Notes under the pieces: generated by a model
What the model was told of the DNA's origin: nothing
Database searches by the model: none
The model's input: only the letters and a program-made list of their open reading frames with translations
In this document: piece after piece, positions 34,401 to 44,002 of the stretch
Numbering within the stretch: the first letter of the stretch is position 1
How the letters are laid out: every line of letters starts with the position of its first letter
Made by a program: the position numbers and the translations under genes
Assembly (NCBI RefSeq): GCF_002806975.1
Contig: NZ_NIHD01000001.1
Coordinates: forward strand, 310,001 to 374,000
Length of the DNA: 64,000 bases
DNA from: Marinobacter aromaticivorans
GTDB taxonomy: Bacteria > Pseudomonadota > Gammaproteobacteria > Pseudomonadales > Oleiphilaceae
Direction of reading: 5' to 3'

Positions 34401-35987
34401 TTGATCTCTACTGCCAATATCACCATGCAATTCGGGGCCAAGCCCCTGTTTGAAAACGTATCCGCCAAGTTCGGCAACGGCAACCGCTACGGCCTGATCG
34501 GGGCCAACGGCTGCGGCAAATCCACCCTGATGAAAATCCTCGGTGGCGACCTGGAGCCTTCTGCGGGCCAGGTGATGCTGGAGCCGAACGTGCGCCTGGG
34601 CAAACTGCGGCAGGACCAGTTTGCCTACGAGACCTGTTCCGTCATGGACACTGTGATCATGGGCCATGAAGAACTGTGGAACGTGAAAAAAGAACGCGAC
34701 CGCATCTATTCGCTACCGGAAATGAGCGAAGAAGACGGCATGGCAGTGGCGGATCTGGAAGTGCAGTTCGCAGAAATGGACGGCTACACCGCCGAATCCC
34801 GCGCCGGCGAACTGCTTCTGGGCCTGGATATTCCCCTGGAACAGCACGAAGGCCCCATGAGCAGCCTGGCACCGGGCTGGAAGCTTCGGGTATTGCTGGC
34901 CCAGGCACTGTTCTCCGATCCGGATGTGCTGTTGCTGGACGAGCCCACCAACCACCTGGACATCAACACCATCCGCTGGCTGGAAAACATTCTGGTGGCC
35001 CGCAGCAGCACCATGATCATCATTTCCCACGACCGCCACTTCCTGAACAGCGTGTGCACCCACATGGCTGACCTGGATTACGGCGAGCTGAGGCTGTTCC
35101 CGGGCAATTACGATGAATACATGACCGCCGCCACCCAGGCCCGCGAGCGCATGCTCTCGGATAACGCCAAGAAAAAGGCCCAGATTGCAGAGCTGCAGCA
35201 GTTTGTCAGCCGCTTCTCTGCTAACGCCTCGAAAGCGAAACAGGCCACCTCCCGCGCCCGCCAGATCGACAAGATCCAGCTGGCAGAAGTGAAACCCTCC
35301 AGCCGGGTCAGCCCGTTTATCCGGTTTGAACAGGGCAAGAAGCTGCACCGACAGGCAGTAACCGTTCGCGACCTGACCAAGGGGTTCGATGGAAATACCC
35401 TGTTCAACAGGCTGAACCTGCAGATCGAAGCCGGCGAGCGCGTGGCGATCATCGGCCCCAACGGTATTGGTAAAACCACGTTGTTGCAGTGCCTGGCTGG
35501 GGCTTATGAGCCGGATAGTGGTGAGGTGAAATGGACGGACAGTGCAGAAGTGGGCTACTACGCGCAGGACCACGGTGCGGACTTTGATTCAGACGACTCG
35601 CTCACAGACTGGATGGCCCAATGGACAACAGGCGGAGAGCAGCTGGTTCGCGGCACCCTTGGGCGTATGCTGTTTTCCGGCGATGACATTGGTAAATCGG
35701 TGCGGGTTATTTCCGGCGGTGAGCAGGGGCGCATGCTGTTTGGCAAGCTGATTCTGCAGAAGCCCAATGTGATGCTGCTGGACGAGCCCACCAACCACCT
35801 GGACATGGAGTCCATCGAGGCGTTAAACCTGGCGCTGGAGAACTATCCCGGTACACTGATTTTCGTGAGTCATGACCGTGAGTTTGTGTCTTCCCTGGCC
35901 ACTCGGATTATTGAGCTGACGCCTTCGGGTGTTACGGACTTTAGCGGGACTTATGATGATTATCTTCGGAGCCAGGGGTACATTTAG
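34401..35987 (+). CDS. ybiT: ABC-F family ATPase YbiT
   Basis: A 528-residue protein with two ABC ATPase domains and no membrane domain. Walker A motifs are [12 protein letters not shown] and [12 protein letters not shown]; both Walker B regions read [11 protein letters not shown]. The first signature is degenerate ([12 protein letters not shown]) and the second is [13 protein letters not shown], which is usual for YbiT. Between them is the helical linker that reaches the ribosomal P-site tRNA. The start is TTG, the frame [17 protein letters not shown] being the standard N-terminus. ABC-F proteins relieve stalled translation. The gene is followed by repeat element A. Confidence 0.95.
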   Translation: MISTANITMQFGAKPLFENVSAKFGNGNRYGLIGANGCGKSTLMKILGGDLEPSAGQVMLEPNVRLGKLRQDQFAYETCSVMDTVIMGHEELWNVKKERDRIYSLPEMSEEDGMAVADLEVQFAEMDGYTAESRAGELLLGLDIPLEQHEGPMSSLAPGWKLRVLLAQALFSDPDVLLLDEPTNHLDINTIRWLENILVARSSTMIIISHDRHFLNSVCTHMADLDYGELRLFPGNYDEYMTAATQARERMLSDNAKKKAQIAELQQFVSRFSANASKAKQATSRARQIDKIQLAEVKPSSRVSPFIRFEQGKKLHRQAVTVRDLTKGFDGNTLFNRLNLQIEAGERVAIIGPNGIGKTTLLQCLAGAYEPDSGEVKWTDSAEVGYYAQDHGADFDSDDSLTDWMAQWTTGGEQLVRGTLGRMLFSGDDIGKSVRVISGGEQGRMLFGKLILQKPNVMLLDEPTNHLDMESIEALNLALENYPGTLIFVSHDREFVSSLATRIIELTPSGVTDFSGTYDDYLRSQGYI

Positions 35988-36011
35988 GATTTATTAATTG
36001 CTTCGGTGGCT

Positions 36012-36118
36012 GGGCAAACGGGCAGGGCTGTCCAAAAAACGCTGTAAATACGTCCCTGTACGCTTGGCTCCGCCATCCATGGCTCCGCACATTTTTGGAC
36101 AGCCCTGCCCGTCTGCCC
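36012..36118. repeat. Palindromic element A (long arms, conserved 63-bp core)
   Basis: Arms: CGGGCAGGGCTGTCC (36019-36033) pairs perfectly with 36097-36111, and an outer GGGCA pairs with TGCCC (36114-36118). The 63-bp core (36034-36096) starts with A6 and ends with T5. It contains two direct copies of GGCTCCGC and a TACGTCCCTGTACGC box. On the plus strand the core is the reverse complement of the cores in elements B and C. It lies between ybiT and the DUF1415 gene. Confidence 0.9.
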
Positions 36119-36162
36119 GATTCGAACCTCTCGGGTAAATCCAACTAAACAAGGAATACCCA

Positions 36163-36726
36163 TTGAATGAGTCAGCTTTAGTAGAAATTACCCGAAAATG
36201 GGTCGAAGACGTTGTTGTTGGCTACAACCTGTGCCCGTTCGCCAAACGGGAACTGGTGAGAGACCGGGTTCGGTTTGTGGTAACAGACGCCGACAACGAA
36301 GAGTCACTGCTCCAGGCCTTGCAAACAGAACTCCTGCGTTTGGACGATGAACCGGAAATCGAAACCACGCTTTTGATTCATCCGCACGTGCTCCAGAACT
36401 TTACTGACTACAACGAATTACTGAGCGCTGCCGACGGGTTGTTGACTTATCTGGATATGGAAGGCATCTACCAGATCGCCAGTTTCCACCCGGACTACCA
36501 GTTTGCTGGCACAACACCGGATGCCGCCGAGAACTATACCAATCGCTCCCCGTTCCCCATGCTTCACCTGTTGCGGGAAGCCAGCCTGGAAGCGGCAATT
36601 GATAGTCATCCGGATGTAGATGGGATACCCCCGAGGAATATTGAGCTGATGAACAAGCTTGGTGCAGAGAAAATGCGGGATATTTTGGCCGGATGTATGA
36701 AGGCAACAGAGAATCCAGGGGAGTAG
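36163..36726 (+). CDS. DUF1415 family protein
   Basis: A 187-residue soluble protein. The most likely start is TTG at 36163, eight bases after an AAGGA box; the only nearby ATG is out of frame. The N-terminal WVEDVVVGYNLCPFAKRELVR and the middle IASFHPDYQFAGT, ending NRSPFPMLHLLREAS, are the recognised DUF1415 pattern, with a conserved Cys and His that could bind metal. Function is unknown. The gene is framed on each side by a palindromic element (A and B), whose cores point in opposite directions. Confidence 0.88.
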   Translation: MNESALVEITRKWVEDVVVGYNLCPFAKRELVRDRVRFVVTDADNEESLLQALQTELLRLDDEPEIETTLLIHPHVLQNFTDYNELLSAADGLLTYLDMEGIYQIASFHPDYQFAGTTPDAAENYTNRSPFPMLHLLREASLEAAIDSHPDVDGIPPRNIELMNKLGAEKMRDILAGCMKATENPGE

Positions 36727-36732
36727 ACAGTT

Positions 36733-36841
36733 GCGCTGGTGGGGGCCCCTCTCCCAAAAATGTGCGGAGCCATGGATGGCGGAGCCAAGCGTACACGGAC
36801 GTATTCACAGCGTTTTTTGGGAGAGGGGCCCCCACCAGTGC
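36733..36841. repeat. Palindromic element B (long arms, conserved 63-bp core)
   Basis: Arms: 36736-36755 (CTGGTGGGGGCCCCTCTCCC) pair perfectly with 36819-36838; three more bases on each side nearly pair (one G-T). The 63-bp core (36756-36818) reads A5-TGTGCGGAGCC, a 7-base spacer, GCGGAGCCAAGC and ends with T6. It differs from element A's core at only 2 positions. The element starts 7 bp after the DUF1415 stop and ends about 60 bp before the spermidine-synthase-like gene. Confidence 0.9.
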
Positions 36842-36904
36842 TTGCACAGTGCCGATCTAATGCAGGCACGACAAAGGTCAAAGCAAAGAAAAAGAGGCAC
36901 CAAA

Positions 36905-37636
36905 GTGGCAAGACTGTTCGAGCAAATTGATAGCCAGCCCTCCGAAATCGGCGAAATCACACTCCGGCGCCGGCGCATCCCCGCACTGGGTGACAGAGAC
37001 ATTTACGAAGTAAAACTCGGTGAAGAGTTTCTCATGTCCAGCATGTTTGTGGATGCCGAAGTCGCGCTCTCAGATCTTGGGCTAAACGAAACCGAAGGCG
37101 ACAACCTCAGCGTCGTCGTGGGCGGCCTGGGACTCGGCTACACCGCCGTGGCAGCTCTCAAACACCAACGGGTAGCGGAGCTGCTGATTGTCGAATACCT
37201 CGAACCGGTTATCCGCTGGCACCAGCAAGAATACGTGCCCCTTGGCAAAGACATCAACGCAGACCCCCGCAGCCGCTACATCCACGGCAGCTTCTTCGAT
37301 CTGGCCAATGCCGAACCCGAGAGCGGTGGCTTTGATCCCGAAGCCCCAGGCAAACAGTTCGATGCCATCCTGCTGGATATCGACCATTCGCCCCGCGCCC
37401 TGCTGAACGCTTCCAATGCCAGCTTCTACACCACCGAAAATATCAGTCGCATGGCCCGGCAACTCAAACCCCGTGGTACCTTTGCCATGTGGTCCAATGA
37501 GGCCGAAGATAACGTATTCATGGATGTATTACGGGAAGTGTTCACCGACGTCGAGTGTCACCTGGTGAACTTCTTCAACCCGTTCCAGAACCGGGAATCT
37601 TTCAATACCGTTTATGTTGCCCGTAAACCGGGCTGA
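36905..37636 (+). CDS. Spermidine synthase-like (polyamine aminopropyltransferase-fold) protein
   Basis: A 243-residue protein. The start is taken as the GTG at 36905, after AGAGG; an in-frame ATG at 36731 would read straight through palindromic element B and is rejected. The Rossmann core shows SVVVGGLGLGYTAVAAL for nucleotide binding, LLIVEYLEPVIRWHQQ, and the DAILLDIDHSPRALL strand with two Asp residues, as in spermidine synthase-like methyltransferases. The gate Asp-Asp pair of true spermidine synthases is only partly seen, so the reaction is not certain. The sirtuin gene follows after 16 bp. Confidence 0.75.
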   Translation: MARLFEQIDSQPSEIGEITLRRRRIPALGDRDIYEVKLGEEFLMSSMFVDAEVALSDLGLNETEGDNLSVVVGGLGLGYTAVAALKHQRVAELLIVEYLEPVIRWHQQEYVPLGKDINADPRSRYIHGSFFDLANAEPESGGFDPEAPGKQFDAILLDIDHSPRALLNASNASFYTTENISRMARQLKPRGTFAMWSNEAEDNVFMDVLREVFTDVECHLVNFFNPFQNRESFNTVYVARKPG

Positions 37637-37652
37637 ATCAGCCGGAGTTTGC

Positions 37653-38555
37653 ATGTCAGTAACCACCCACCGAACTCGTCCCTTCAGCGCGGATCAGCGC
37701 TTGCCAGAGCTGAGTGAGCCTGTTGCTGTGCATAAACCGGAGCACGCTGGGGAACTACTGGCCGAATTTATCCGGCGCTACCCGAAACTGATGATCCTCA
37801 CCGGAGCTGGCGTAAGCACAGATTCCGGCATTCCCGATTACCGCGATGGCGAAGGCGCCTGGAAGCGCAAGCAGCCGGTTCAGCACCGGGACTTCATGGA
37901 AAACTTCCAGACCCGCCAGCGCTACTGGGGGCGCAGCCTGATTGGCTGGCCGGTCATGCGTAACGCCACGCCAAATCCCGCCCACTATTACATCGCCGAA
38001 CTGGAGTCGCGCAACCACTCAAGCCTGGTGGTTACCCAGAATGTCGATCGCCTGCACCAGAAAGCCGACACCCGGGCAGTGAGCGACCTGCATGGCCGCG
38101 CTGATGAAGTGCTGTGCATGAGCTGTGGCTATCGATGCCCCCGGGATGAAGTGCATGCGCGCTGTGCCGATCTCAACCCGGATTACCGGCAGTACCAGGC
38201 TGACACCGCGCCGGATGGCGATGCGGATCTGGAAGTGGATTTTTCAGGATTCCGGCTGGCAGATTGCCCCCTGTGCAGTGGCATACTGAAGCCGGATGTG
38301 GTGTTTTTCGGGGATTATGTGCCAAAGCAAAGGGTGAGTTCAGCAATTGATACTCTAAAAGCCAGCGATGGATTGCTGGTGATCGGTTCGTCACTGATGG
38401 TGTACTCGGGATTCCGCTTTTGCCGCTACGCCAAAGAATTCGGCAAGCCGGTTGCCACCCTTAATCTGGGCCGGACGCGTGCAGAAGCGCTGGCGGACCT
38501 GAAGCTGAATGCACGAATCGGAGAGACCCTGGAGGCGTCCCTTGATCAGTTATGA
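37653..38555 (+). CDS. NAD-dependent protein deacylase, Sir2 family
   Basis: A 300-residue protein from the ATG at 37653; the upstream extension overlaps the previous gene. The NAD site reads LTGAGVSTDSGIPDYRD, and the catalytic motif VVTQNVDRLHQKA is followed by a His in LHGRADEVLCMSCGY. The Zn2+ site has Cys pairs around MSCGYRCP and LADCPLCSG. Sirtuins remove acetyl or other acyl groups from lysine. A paired role with the aminopropyltransferase-like gene upstream is unknown. Confidence 0.92.
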   Translation: MSVTTHRTRPFSADQRLPELSEPVAVHKPEHAGELLAEFIRRYPKLMILTGAGVSTDSGIPDYRDGEGAWKRKQPVQHRDFMENFQTRQRYWGRSLIGWPVMRNATPNPAHYYIAELESRNHSSLVVTQNVDRLHQKADTRAVSDLHGRADEVLCMSCGYRCPRDEVHARCADLNPDYRQYQADTAPDGDADLEVDFSGFRLADCPLCSGILKPDVVFFGDYVPKQRVSSAIDTLKASDGLLVIGSSLMVYSGFRFCRYAKEFGKPVATLNLGRTRAEALADLKLNARIGETLEASLDQL

Positions 38556-38608
38556 ACCAACTTCATAGCGGGCGAGACGGTTCCTGACCGTCCGGCCCGG
38601 AGGTCCGA

Positions 38609-39661
38609 CTAACCTGAAGCCTGGACATCACCAAGCAGCAAGACAACCCCGAAAACATACAGCACCATAATGACCGTGCTTTCCATGCCGATCTTGCCGA
38701 ATCCCTGACGTTCCCGACGGATCAGCCCCATCATCAATACGCCGGACATCAGCAGCGTAAGGGCTGCCCAGAATTTTGAATCCTCGGGCATCGCATGGTA
38801 GATAGACCCGTCCCGGTAGGCTATGTCCGATGCAGCAGTGAACAGAGTGTCAAAGGCATTACCGCCAATAATTCCGCCTACCGCCAGAGTGAGTGCCCCA
38901 CGGCGAACCGCAGCAACCGATGTCACCAGCTCGGGAATCGAGGTGCTAACGGCGGTTAGCAGCACACCAACCACGGTCTGTGTCAGATTCGTCCTGTTGG
39001 CAATCACCGTGGCCGCCGGCTCCAGTGCCCAGCCTGCGACACCCATAGCTGCCATTAACACCAGAAACTCAACCCAAAGGCGAGGCAACGGAGGCATTGT
39101 CGTCACGTCGTCGGGCCTGTCTTCACGGGTTTCCCGGGTGATGGAGGGTAGCCACATGGGCGATTCTGATGCCGCGCGCACCAGATAGATGCCGTAGAAA
39201 TAGACTGCAAGCAAAACCGCTGTTACCGGATGAACCCCACCGACAGTAACGTCTGGCAGGTAGGGGGCGAACAGGATCAGTGCCAGCAGGCAGATCAGCA
39301 ACCCGTTTTGCATCATATTCGGAACCGACGCCGCGGCATGTTCCAGGTTGGCCCGGCGATAGACCATGTCCGCAACCGCCAGGAAAAATGTCTGTACAGC
39401 AATGCCCCCCAACGCGTTGCTGATCGCCAGTTCGGCATGGCCATTCCATGCGGCAGTGACCGAGAGAACCGAGCCGCCTATGGACGTTGACGCGCCCAGC
39501 AGCACGGCACCTGCGGCCGCTTCGCCAATTCCGGTGCGGTCAGCCAACTGGTCGACAACCCGTGTGATACGGGTTCCGGCAACCGCGATGATGGCCGCAC
39601 ACATCAGAAAAACCAGACCACCCTGCAATAGGGTCCAGCTTTCTGTCGGTGGAATTGACAC
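38609..39661 (-). CDS. Sodium/calcium exchanger (CaCA) family protein
   Basis: A 350-residue membrane protein with two homologous halves, starting at GTG after AGGAG. Each half carries an alpha repeat: GAVLLGASTSIGGSVLSV in the first and VLLTAVSTSIPELVTSVAA in the second, the ion-binding signature of CaCA exchangers. Members swap Na+ or H+ against Ca2+ at the inner membrane. It ends close to the sirtuin gene on the opposite strand. Exact ions are unknown. Confidence 0.88.
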   Translation of the reverse strand: MSIPPTESWTLLQGGLVFLMCAAIIAVAGTRITRVVDQLADRTGIGEAAAGAVLLGASTSIGGSVLSVTAAWNGHAELAISNALGGIAVQTFFLAVADMVYRRANLEHAAASVPNMMQNGLLICLLALILFAPYLPDVTVGGVHPVTAVLLAVYFYGIYLVRAASESPMWLPSITRETREDRPDDVTTMPPLPRLWVEFLVLMAAMGVAGWALEPAATVIANRTNLTQTVVGVLLTAVSTSIPELVTSVAAVRRGALTLAVGGIIGGNAFDTLFTAASDIAYRDGSIYHAMPEDSKFWAALTLLMSGVLMMGLIRRERQGFGKIGMESTVIMVLYVFGVVLLLGDVQASG

Positions 39662-39744
39662 GTTAAAGGAGCTCCTTGGCGGGTGAATCTGAGAAGAGGA
39701 TACACCAGCGGAAAACGGAGACAGATTTTTTTCTGAGGACGTTT

Positions 39745-39773
39745 ATCGGGGAGGCCCTGAGAGCCTCCCCGAT
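39745..39773. terminator. Terminator after the NSS transporter gene
   Basis: A perfect 11-bp dyad (ATCGGGGAGGC) with a 7-base loop lies 33 bp past the minus-strand transporter stop. On the minus strand it is followed shortly by a poly-A/T-rich stretch. Confidence 0.8.
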
Positions 39774-39805
39774 GAGTTGCAGACTGGCATCATACCAGGC
39801 GTTGC

Positions 39806-41215
39806 TCAGGCTCCGATCAGGTTGTATACAAATACAGTTCCTACGGCTACCGGCGTAATGTAGCGCACGGTAATGTACCAGAGGCGGAACATGGGCGCTG
39901 AAAGTGCCAGTTCATCCTCCATGGCCTTGCGCGACATCACCCAGCCGGCAAACACTGCAACCAGCAGGCCGCCCAGGGGCAACATGATGTTGGCGGTAAA
40001 GAAGTCCAGCAGATCGAAGATGGTTTTTCCTTCAAGCATGCCGATCCAGCCCAGTGGCGCGAAATCCGACCACAGGTTCAGGGAAAGGATCGAGGCGATA
40101 CCCAGCGCCCAGCACACGAATCCCGCACCCAGGGTACTGACGGTGCGGTTCATGCCTTTTTGTTCTTCCAGCCATTCCACGATGGGCTCGAGCAGGGAAA
40201 TGCCTGATGTCCAGGCGGCAAAGATCAGCAGCAGAAAGAACAGGGTTCCGAACAGGCTGCCCATGGGCATCTGGCCGAATGCCAGTGGCAGGGTCTGGAA
40301 AATCAGGCCAGGGCCGGCGCCTGGCTCAAGGCCGTTGGCGAACACAATCGGGAAAATGGCCAGGCCGGCAAGCAGGGCGACAGCCGTATCAATGATACAA
40401 ACGGCGATGGAGGTTTTGGCAATGGATATGTTCTTTGGCAGATAGGAGCCGTAAGCCATCATTACCGCCATACCCAGGCTCAGGGTGAAGAAGGCGTGCC
40501 CCAGTGCCACCAGTACACCCGCGGTGGTGAGTTTGGAAAAATCGGGCTGGAACAGGAAGGCGACAGCGCGACCAAACTCGCCGGTGGTCATGGCGTAGCC
40601 AACAACCGTGAGAAGCAGCAGGAACAGGGCTGGCATCAGGATGCTGACCGCGCGCTCAAGCCCGGAACGAACGCCCTTGGCCACCACAAGCATTACCAGG
40701 CCCATGAACAGGGTGTGCCACACCAACAAGGTGATCGGATCACCCAGCAGGTCGGAAAAAATGGCGCCGATAGCGTCGGCTGACTGGCCCGTCAGTTGTC
40801 CGCTTGCCGCTGTACCGACATAGGACACAGCCCAGCCACCAATGACTGAATAGAACGACAGAATCAGAAAGCCGGCGATAACACCGAGTGCCCCGACCAT
40901 CCACCAGGCAGGGCTCAGTTTGTCGTGCCTGGCGATGGCTTTCAGGCTGTTAACCGGGCTGTGGCCACCACGGCGACCAATCAGCACTTCGGCCATCATG
41001 ATAGGCAAGCCAATCGCCGCGATGCACAGAAGGTAAACGAGCACAAAGGCGCCACCGCCGTTTTCCCCGGTAACATAGGGGAACTTCCAGATGTTGCCAA
41101 GGCCGACGGCAGAACCCGTGGCCGCAAGAATAAACGCCAGGCGGGAAGACCAGAGCCCCCGTTTGGCGTTTGAGCCTTCCATTATCCCGGAATAGGACGC
41201 ATTGGATTCAGACAT
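39806..41215 (-). CDS. Sodium-dependent transporter, NSS/SNF family
   Basis: A 469-residue protein from the ATG at 41215; upstream codons do not look coding. It begins SSRLAFILAATGSAVGLGN, followed by IWKFPYVTGENGGGAFVLVY, the Na+-binding first helix of the LeuT-fold NSS family, and has about 12 membrane segments. It imports an amino acid or related amine with sodium. Some bacterial NSS systems need a tiny partner protein; I saw none directly downstream. The branched-chain dehydrogenase gene lies 89 bp upstream on the same strand. Confidence 0.92.
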   Translation of the reverse strand: MSESNASYSGIMEGSNAKRGLWSSRLAFILAATGSAVGLGNIWKFPYVTGENGGGAFVLVYLLCIAAIGLPIMMAEVLIGRRGGHSPVNSLKAIARHDKLSPAWWMVGALGVIAGFLILSFYSVIGGWAVSYVGTAASGQLTGQSADAIGAIFSDLLGDPITLLVWHTLFMGLVMLVVAKGVRSGLERAVSILMPALFLLLLTVVGYAMTTGEFGRAVAFLFQPDFSKLTTAGVLVALGHAFFTLSLGMAVMMAYGSYLPKNISIAKTSIAVCIIDTAVALLAGLAIFPIVFANGLEPGAGPGLIFQTLPLAFGQMPMGSLFGTLFFLLLIFAAWTSGISLLEPIVEWLEEQKGMNRTVSTLGAGFVCWALGIASILSLNLWSDFAPLGWIGMLEGKTIFDLLDFFTANIMLPLGGLLVAVFAGWVMSRKAMEDELALSAPMFRLWYITVRYITPVAVGTVFVYNLIGA

Positions 41216-41304
41216 GATTGTCTCCTGCAAGATACTTGTTTTTGTTTGAAGAGGCAGGAGCCGTGATCCGGTCACGACTCCTCAGAGTGAGTACCGAAAA
41301 ACCG

Positions 41305-42402
41305 TCACACGCCCTCGAGCTGATCGTGACCTTTTTTTGCTTTGCCCGAACGCGCCTGAAAACGCTCTTCAGCAAGCGTGTTGGCAATCTCTCCGGTTGG
41401 AATGCCGCTGTTATCGGAACGCGTAAAGATCTCGGCAAGGGTCTGGCCTATGCCTTCCACGTGCTCTCGAACAACGTCCGGTGAAGCCCCCGAGCGCTCA
41501 TAGAACACATCAATGATGCCACCGGCATTAATGGCGAAATCCGGTGCGTAGAGGATACCCCGGTCTTTCAGTGCCTGATCGTGATGCGGCTGTTGCAGGA
41601 GGTTGTTTGCCGCGCCTGCAACAACCTTTGCCTGCAATCGGGGAATGCTGTCGTCGTTGAGTACGGCACCCATGGCGCAAGGGGCAACAACGTCTACCGG
41701 CAGGAACAGAATGTCCTCGGCCGATGCTGCATGAGCGCCCAGTTCGTCTACAGCCCGCTGCATGTTCTCCTGGTGAATATCATAGACCCAGAGTTCGGCG
41801 CCGGCGTCTTTAAGGTGGCGCGCCAGCCGGAAACCCACGTTGCCAACGCCCTGAATGGCAACCTTCAGTCCGGTCAGATCCTCACGGCCAAGCTTGTGCC
41901 TGACGGCAGCTTTCAGGCCAATAAAAGTGCCATAAGCTGTAGTGGGGGAGGGGTCCCCATTGCTGGTCTGGCCATCGAATGCGGTGCGTTCCACAATACC
42001 GGCAACGTGCCGGGTATGCCGGCCCATCACTTTCAGGTCGGGTACGCTGGTTCCGGAATCTTCTGCGGCAATGTACTGGCCTCCGAGCCCTTCCAGGTGC
42101 TTCCCCATGGCTTCCAGCAGGGCTTCGGTTTTCTGCTTGCGCGGATCGCCGATAATGACCGACTTGCCGCCACCCAGGTCCAGGTTGGCAAGCGCAGATT
42201 TGTAGGTCATGCCCCGTGACAGGCGCAGTACATCGCGCAGAGCTTCTTCATCGCTGGCATAGGGAAACATCCGGCAGCCGCCGAGAGCGGGCCCGCGGGA
42301 GGTGTTGTGAATGGCAACAATGGCCCTGAGCCCGGTTTCGGGGTCACAGAAAAAAGACAGATGTTCGTGGTTATCGAATTCGGGATGGCTGAATACAGTC
42401 AT
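41305..42402 (-). CDS. Leucine/valine/phenylalanine-type amino acid dehydrogenase
   Basis: A 365-residue protein of the Glu/Leu/Phe/Val dehydrogenase family. The substrate half has [19 protein letters not shown], then [20 protein letters not shown] with the catalytic Lys. The NAD half has [16 protein letters not shown], then VAGAANNLL and [14 protein letters not shown]. It oxidatively deaminates a branched-chain or aromatic amino acid to its 2-oxoacid. Divergent azlCD, a branched-chain amino acid export pair, supports leucine, isoleucine or valine as substrate, by inference. Confidence 0.9.
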   Translation of the reverse strand: MTVFSHPEFDNHEHLSFFCDPETGLRAIVAIHNTSRGPALGGCRMFPYASDEEALRDVLRLSRGMTYKSALANLDLGGGKSVIIGDPRKQKTEALLEAMGKHLEGLGGQYIAAEDSGTSVPDLKVMGRHTRHVAGIVERTAFDGQTSNGDPSPTTAYGTFIGLKAAVRHKLGREDLTGLKVAIQGVGNVGFRLARHLKDAGAELWVYDIHQENMQRAVDELGAHAASAEDILFLPVDVVAPCAMGAVLNDDSIPRLQAKVVAGAANNLLQQPHHDQALKDRGILYAPDFAINAGGIIDVFYERSGASPDVVREHVEGIGQTLAEIFTRSDNSGIPTGEIANTLAEERFQARSGKAKKGHDQLEGV

Positions 42403-42843
42403 GGGGAGTCACCTCTCTTCCCTGGCTTGAATGGGCGTAGCGATAAGGAATTGAAAGGCGATGATCTTATCGGGCGGGCGCTGCTGTGCATTGCACAAGA
42501 CGCCTTGCAGACGTGCTGAAGTAAGCATTTTGAAATCCTCTCCACCTAGCCGGATCTCGGCAGCAGTGGCGCTGTTGTTTTTGTCGTCCGGCTTGTGGCC
42601 GGTCTTTCGATTTCAGGTGCCCTGGCTTCTGAAAGGGATTGCCTTTACCAAGTCGGGCTAGGAGTAAACTAATCGTTGTAATCTGCGAGGTCAATTGCAA
42701 AATCAGCTTGGCCTGCAATCAATAGCTTTTGTTTATCGGCTGCAGCTTGAAAAACCTGGCGGGAGATCAATAACTCACGCGTGAGCGTGTCACTGCGGAA
42801 ACTACCTATACGCGCGCCCGGGAAATTTCCTTAGCTTGCCTAG
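42403..42843. promoter_or_regulatory. 441-bp divergent gap between amino acid dehydrogenase and azlCD
   Basis: No convincing gene; an 83-residue minus-strand frame here lacks coding character. The strongest signal is the perfect 12-bp palindrome CTCACGCGTGAG at 42774-42785, about 60 bp before azlC. The gap presumably holds both promoters and an operator for an unidentified regulator (an Lrp-type protein would be usual for azlCD). Confidence 0.4.
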
Positions 42844-43581
42844 ATGAAAAATACGTCATATCCCTACCAGTTCCAGCCCGCGAAGGTTCGTTCCGAACTT
42901 GTCCGGATGTTTCCTATTTCCCTGTTCGTGGTGGCTTTCGGCGCTGCATTTGGTCTTGCCGCCGCGCAGGAGGGGCTGGCGCCTCTCGAATCCTTGCTGA
43001 TGAGTACCCTGGTGTTTGCCGGTGCGTCACAGTTTGCTGCGATTGATATGTGGGGAGCGGAAGTCCCGGTCATCCCCGTTATGGTTGTGGTGTTTGCCAT
43101 CAACTCCCGCCACCTTCTCATGGGGGCCTCGCTTTACCCCATGCTGAGGGACGTTGCTCCCGCAAAACGGTATGGGCTGCTTCTGCTCCTTACGGATGCC
43201 AACTGGGCTGTGTCTGCCCAGGAATATCAAAGCGGCAGACGTAACCTGGAGGTGATTCTCGGTGGCGGGCTTGTGCTCTGGCTGGCGTGGATCGTCGGAA
43301 CCTGGCTGGGTGCGTATTTCGGTGGGCTTTTACAGAACCCGAAAAGCTTCGGGATGGACATGGTGCTGGGTTGTTTCCTGCTGGCCATGGCACTGGGTGG
43401 CAAGAAGAACCCCCGTGTCCTGGTGGCCTGGGCGCTGGCGGCGGTTGCTTCACTGGCGGCCTGGAAGTGGTTGCCCGCCAACACCCACGTGGTCGCCGGC
43501 GCCCTTGCCGGTGGTGTGGTTGGCTTCTTCTGGCTTGAAAAAAAGCCGGTTGATGAACGTGCCGGGGAGGAGCCGGCATGA
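42844..43581 (+). CDS. azlC: AzlC-type branched-chain amino acid exporter subunit
   Basis: A 245-residue inner-membrane protein with several hydrophobic helices. It shows the AzlC pattern LVRMFPISLFVVAFGAAFGLAA, then GASQFAAIDMW and VVFAINSRHLLMGAS. With AzlD it forms an exporter for branched-chain amino acids or their analogues (in the YgaZ/H family). The last codons overlap azlD by 4 bp (ATGA), so the two are coupled. Confidence 0.92.
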   Translation: MKNTSYPYQFQPAKVRSELVRMFPISLFVVAFGAAFGLAAAQEGLAPLESLLMSTLVFAGASQFAAIDMWGAEVPVIPVMVVVFAINSRHLLMGASLYPMLRDVAPAKRYGLLLLLTDANWAVSAQEYQSGRRNLEVILGGGLVLWLAWIVGTWLGAYFGGLLQNPKSFGMDMVLGCFLLAMALGGKKNPRVLVAWALAAVASLAAWKWLPANTHVVAGALAGGVVGFFWLEKKPVDERAGEEPA

Positions 43582-43904
43582 CCATCGAAACCACCACAAC
43601 CGGCGTTCTGGCGCTGATCGTTATCATGACACTGGTCACGTTGGTAACCCGGTTCGGGGGCGTGTTTATCATGTCTTTTGTGCGCATTAGCCCTCGTATT
43701 GAGAGCTTTATCAACACCATGGCCAGTTCCGTGCTCATCGCCATCATCGTTCCCATGGCCTTTGGTGGTGATGCGGGCGCGCTCGCAGCTCTCTCGGTGA
43801 CTGCCGTTGCCATGCTTGTCCTCCGAAAGCCGCTGCCGGCGATTGCAGCAGGTATTCTCGCCGCTGCGCTTGTCCGGTATCTGTTCCAGACGATACCTGG
43901 ATAG
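43578..43904 (+). CDS. azlD: AzlD-type branched-chain amino acid exporter subunit
   Basis: A 108-residue protein with four hydrophobic segments, starting inside the azlC stop. It contains LVTLVTRFGGVFIM and the ending AAALVRYLFQTIPG, typical of the small subunit of AzlCD/YgaZH. It needs AzlC to function. The following gap holds a FliA-like promoter. Confidence 0.9.
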   Translation: MTIETTTTGVLALIVIMTLVTLVTRFGGVFIMSFVRISPRIESFINTMASSVLIAIIVPMAFGGDAGALAALSVTAVAMLVLRKPLPAIAAGILAAALVRYLFQTIPG

Positions 43905-43935
43905 CTTGCGAGCCGGGTGCTTGCACAAAAAACAC

Positions 43936-43962
43936 TCAAGTTCCGCCTGCCTCAGTCGTTAA
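43936..43962 (+). promoter_or_regulatory. Candidate sigma-28 (FliA) promoter
   Basis: TCAAGTTC, exactly 11 bases, then GTCGTTAA. The consensus is TAAAGTTT-N11-GCCGATAA, so spacing is exact and 11 or so of 16 positions match. It lies 40 bp upstream of the acidic Ca-loop protein gene. It could put that gene under flagellar-class control. Confidence 0.4.
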
Positions 43963-44002
43963 GAGGGTAGTTAATCAAGGAACTCAGAGGTAAGCCCGCG
44001 CC

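Noticed and set aside
36731..36904. N-terminal extension of the spermidine-synthase-like gene from ATG 36731
   Set aside because: The extension is a translation of palindromic element B and has no ribosome-binding site; GTG 36905 gives a normal start.
39676..39805. Possible small partner gene for the NSS transporter downstream of its stop
   Set aside because: The region holds a terminator hairpin and no minus-strand frame with a ribosome-binding site.
42467..42718. 83-codon minus-strand frame in the dehydrogenase/azlC gap
   Set aside because: No ribosome-binding site, no motif, and it fills a likely promoter region.
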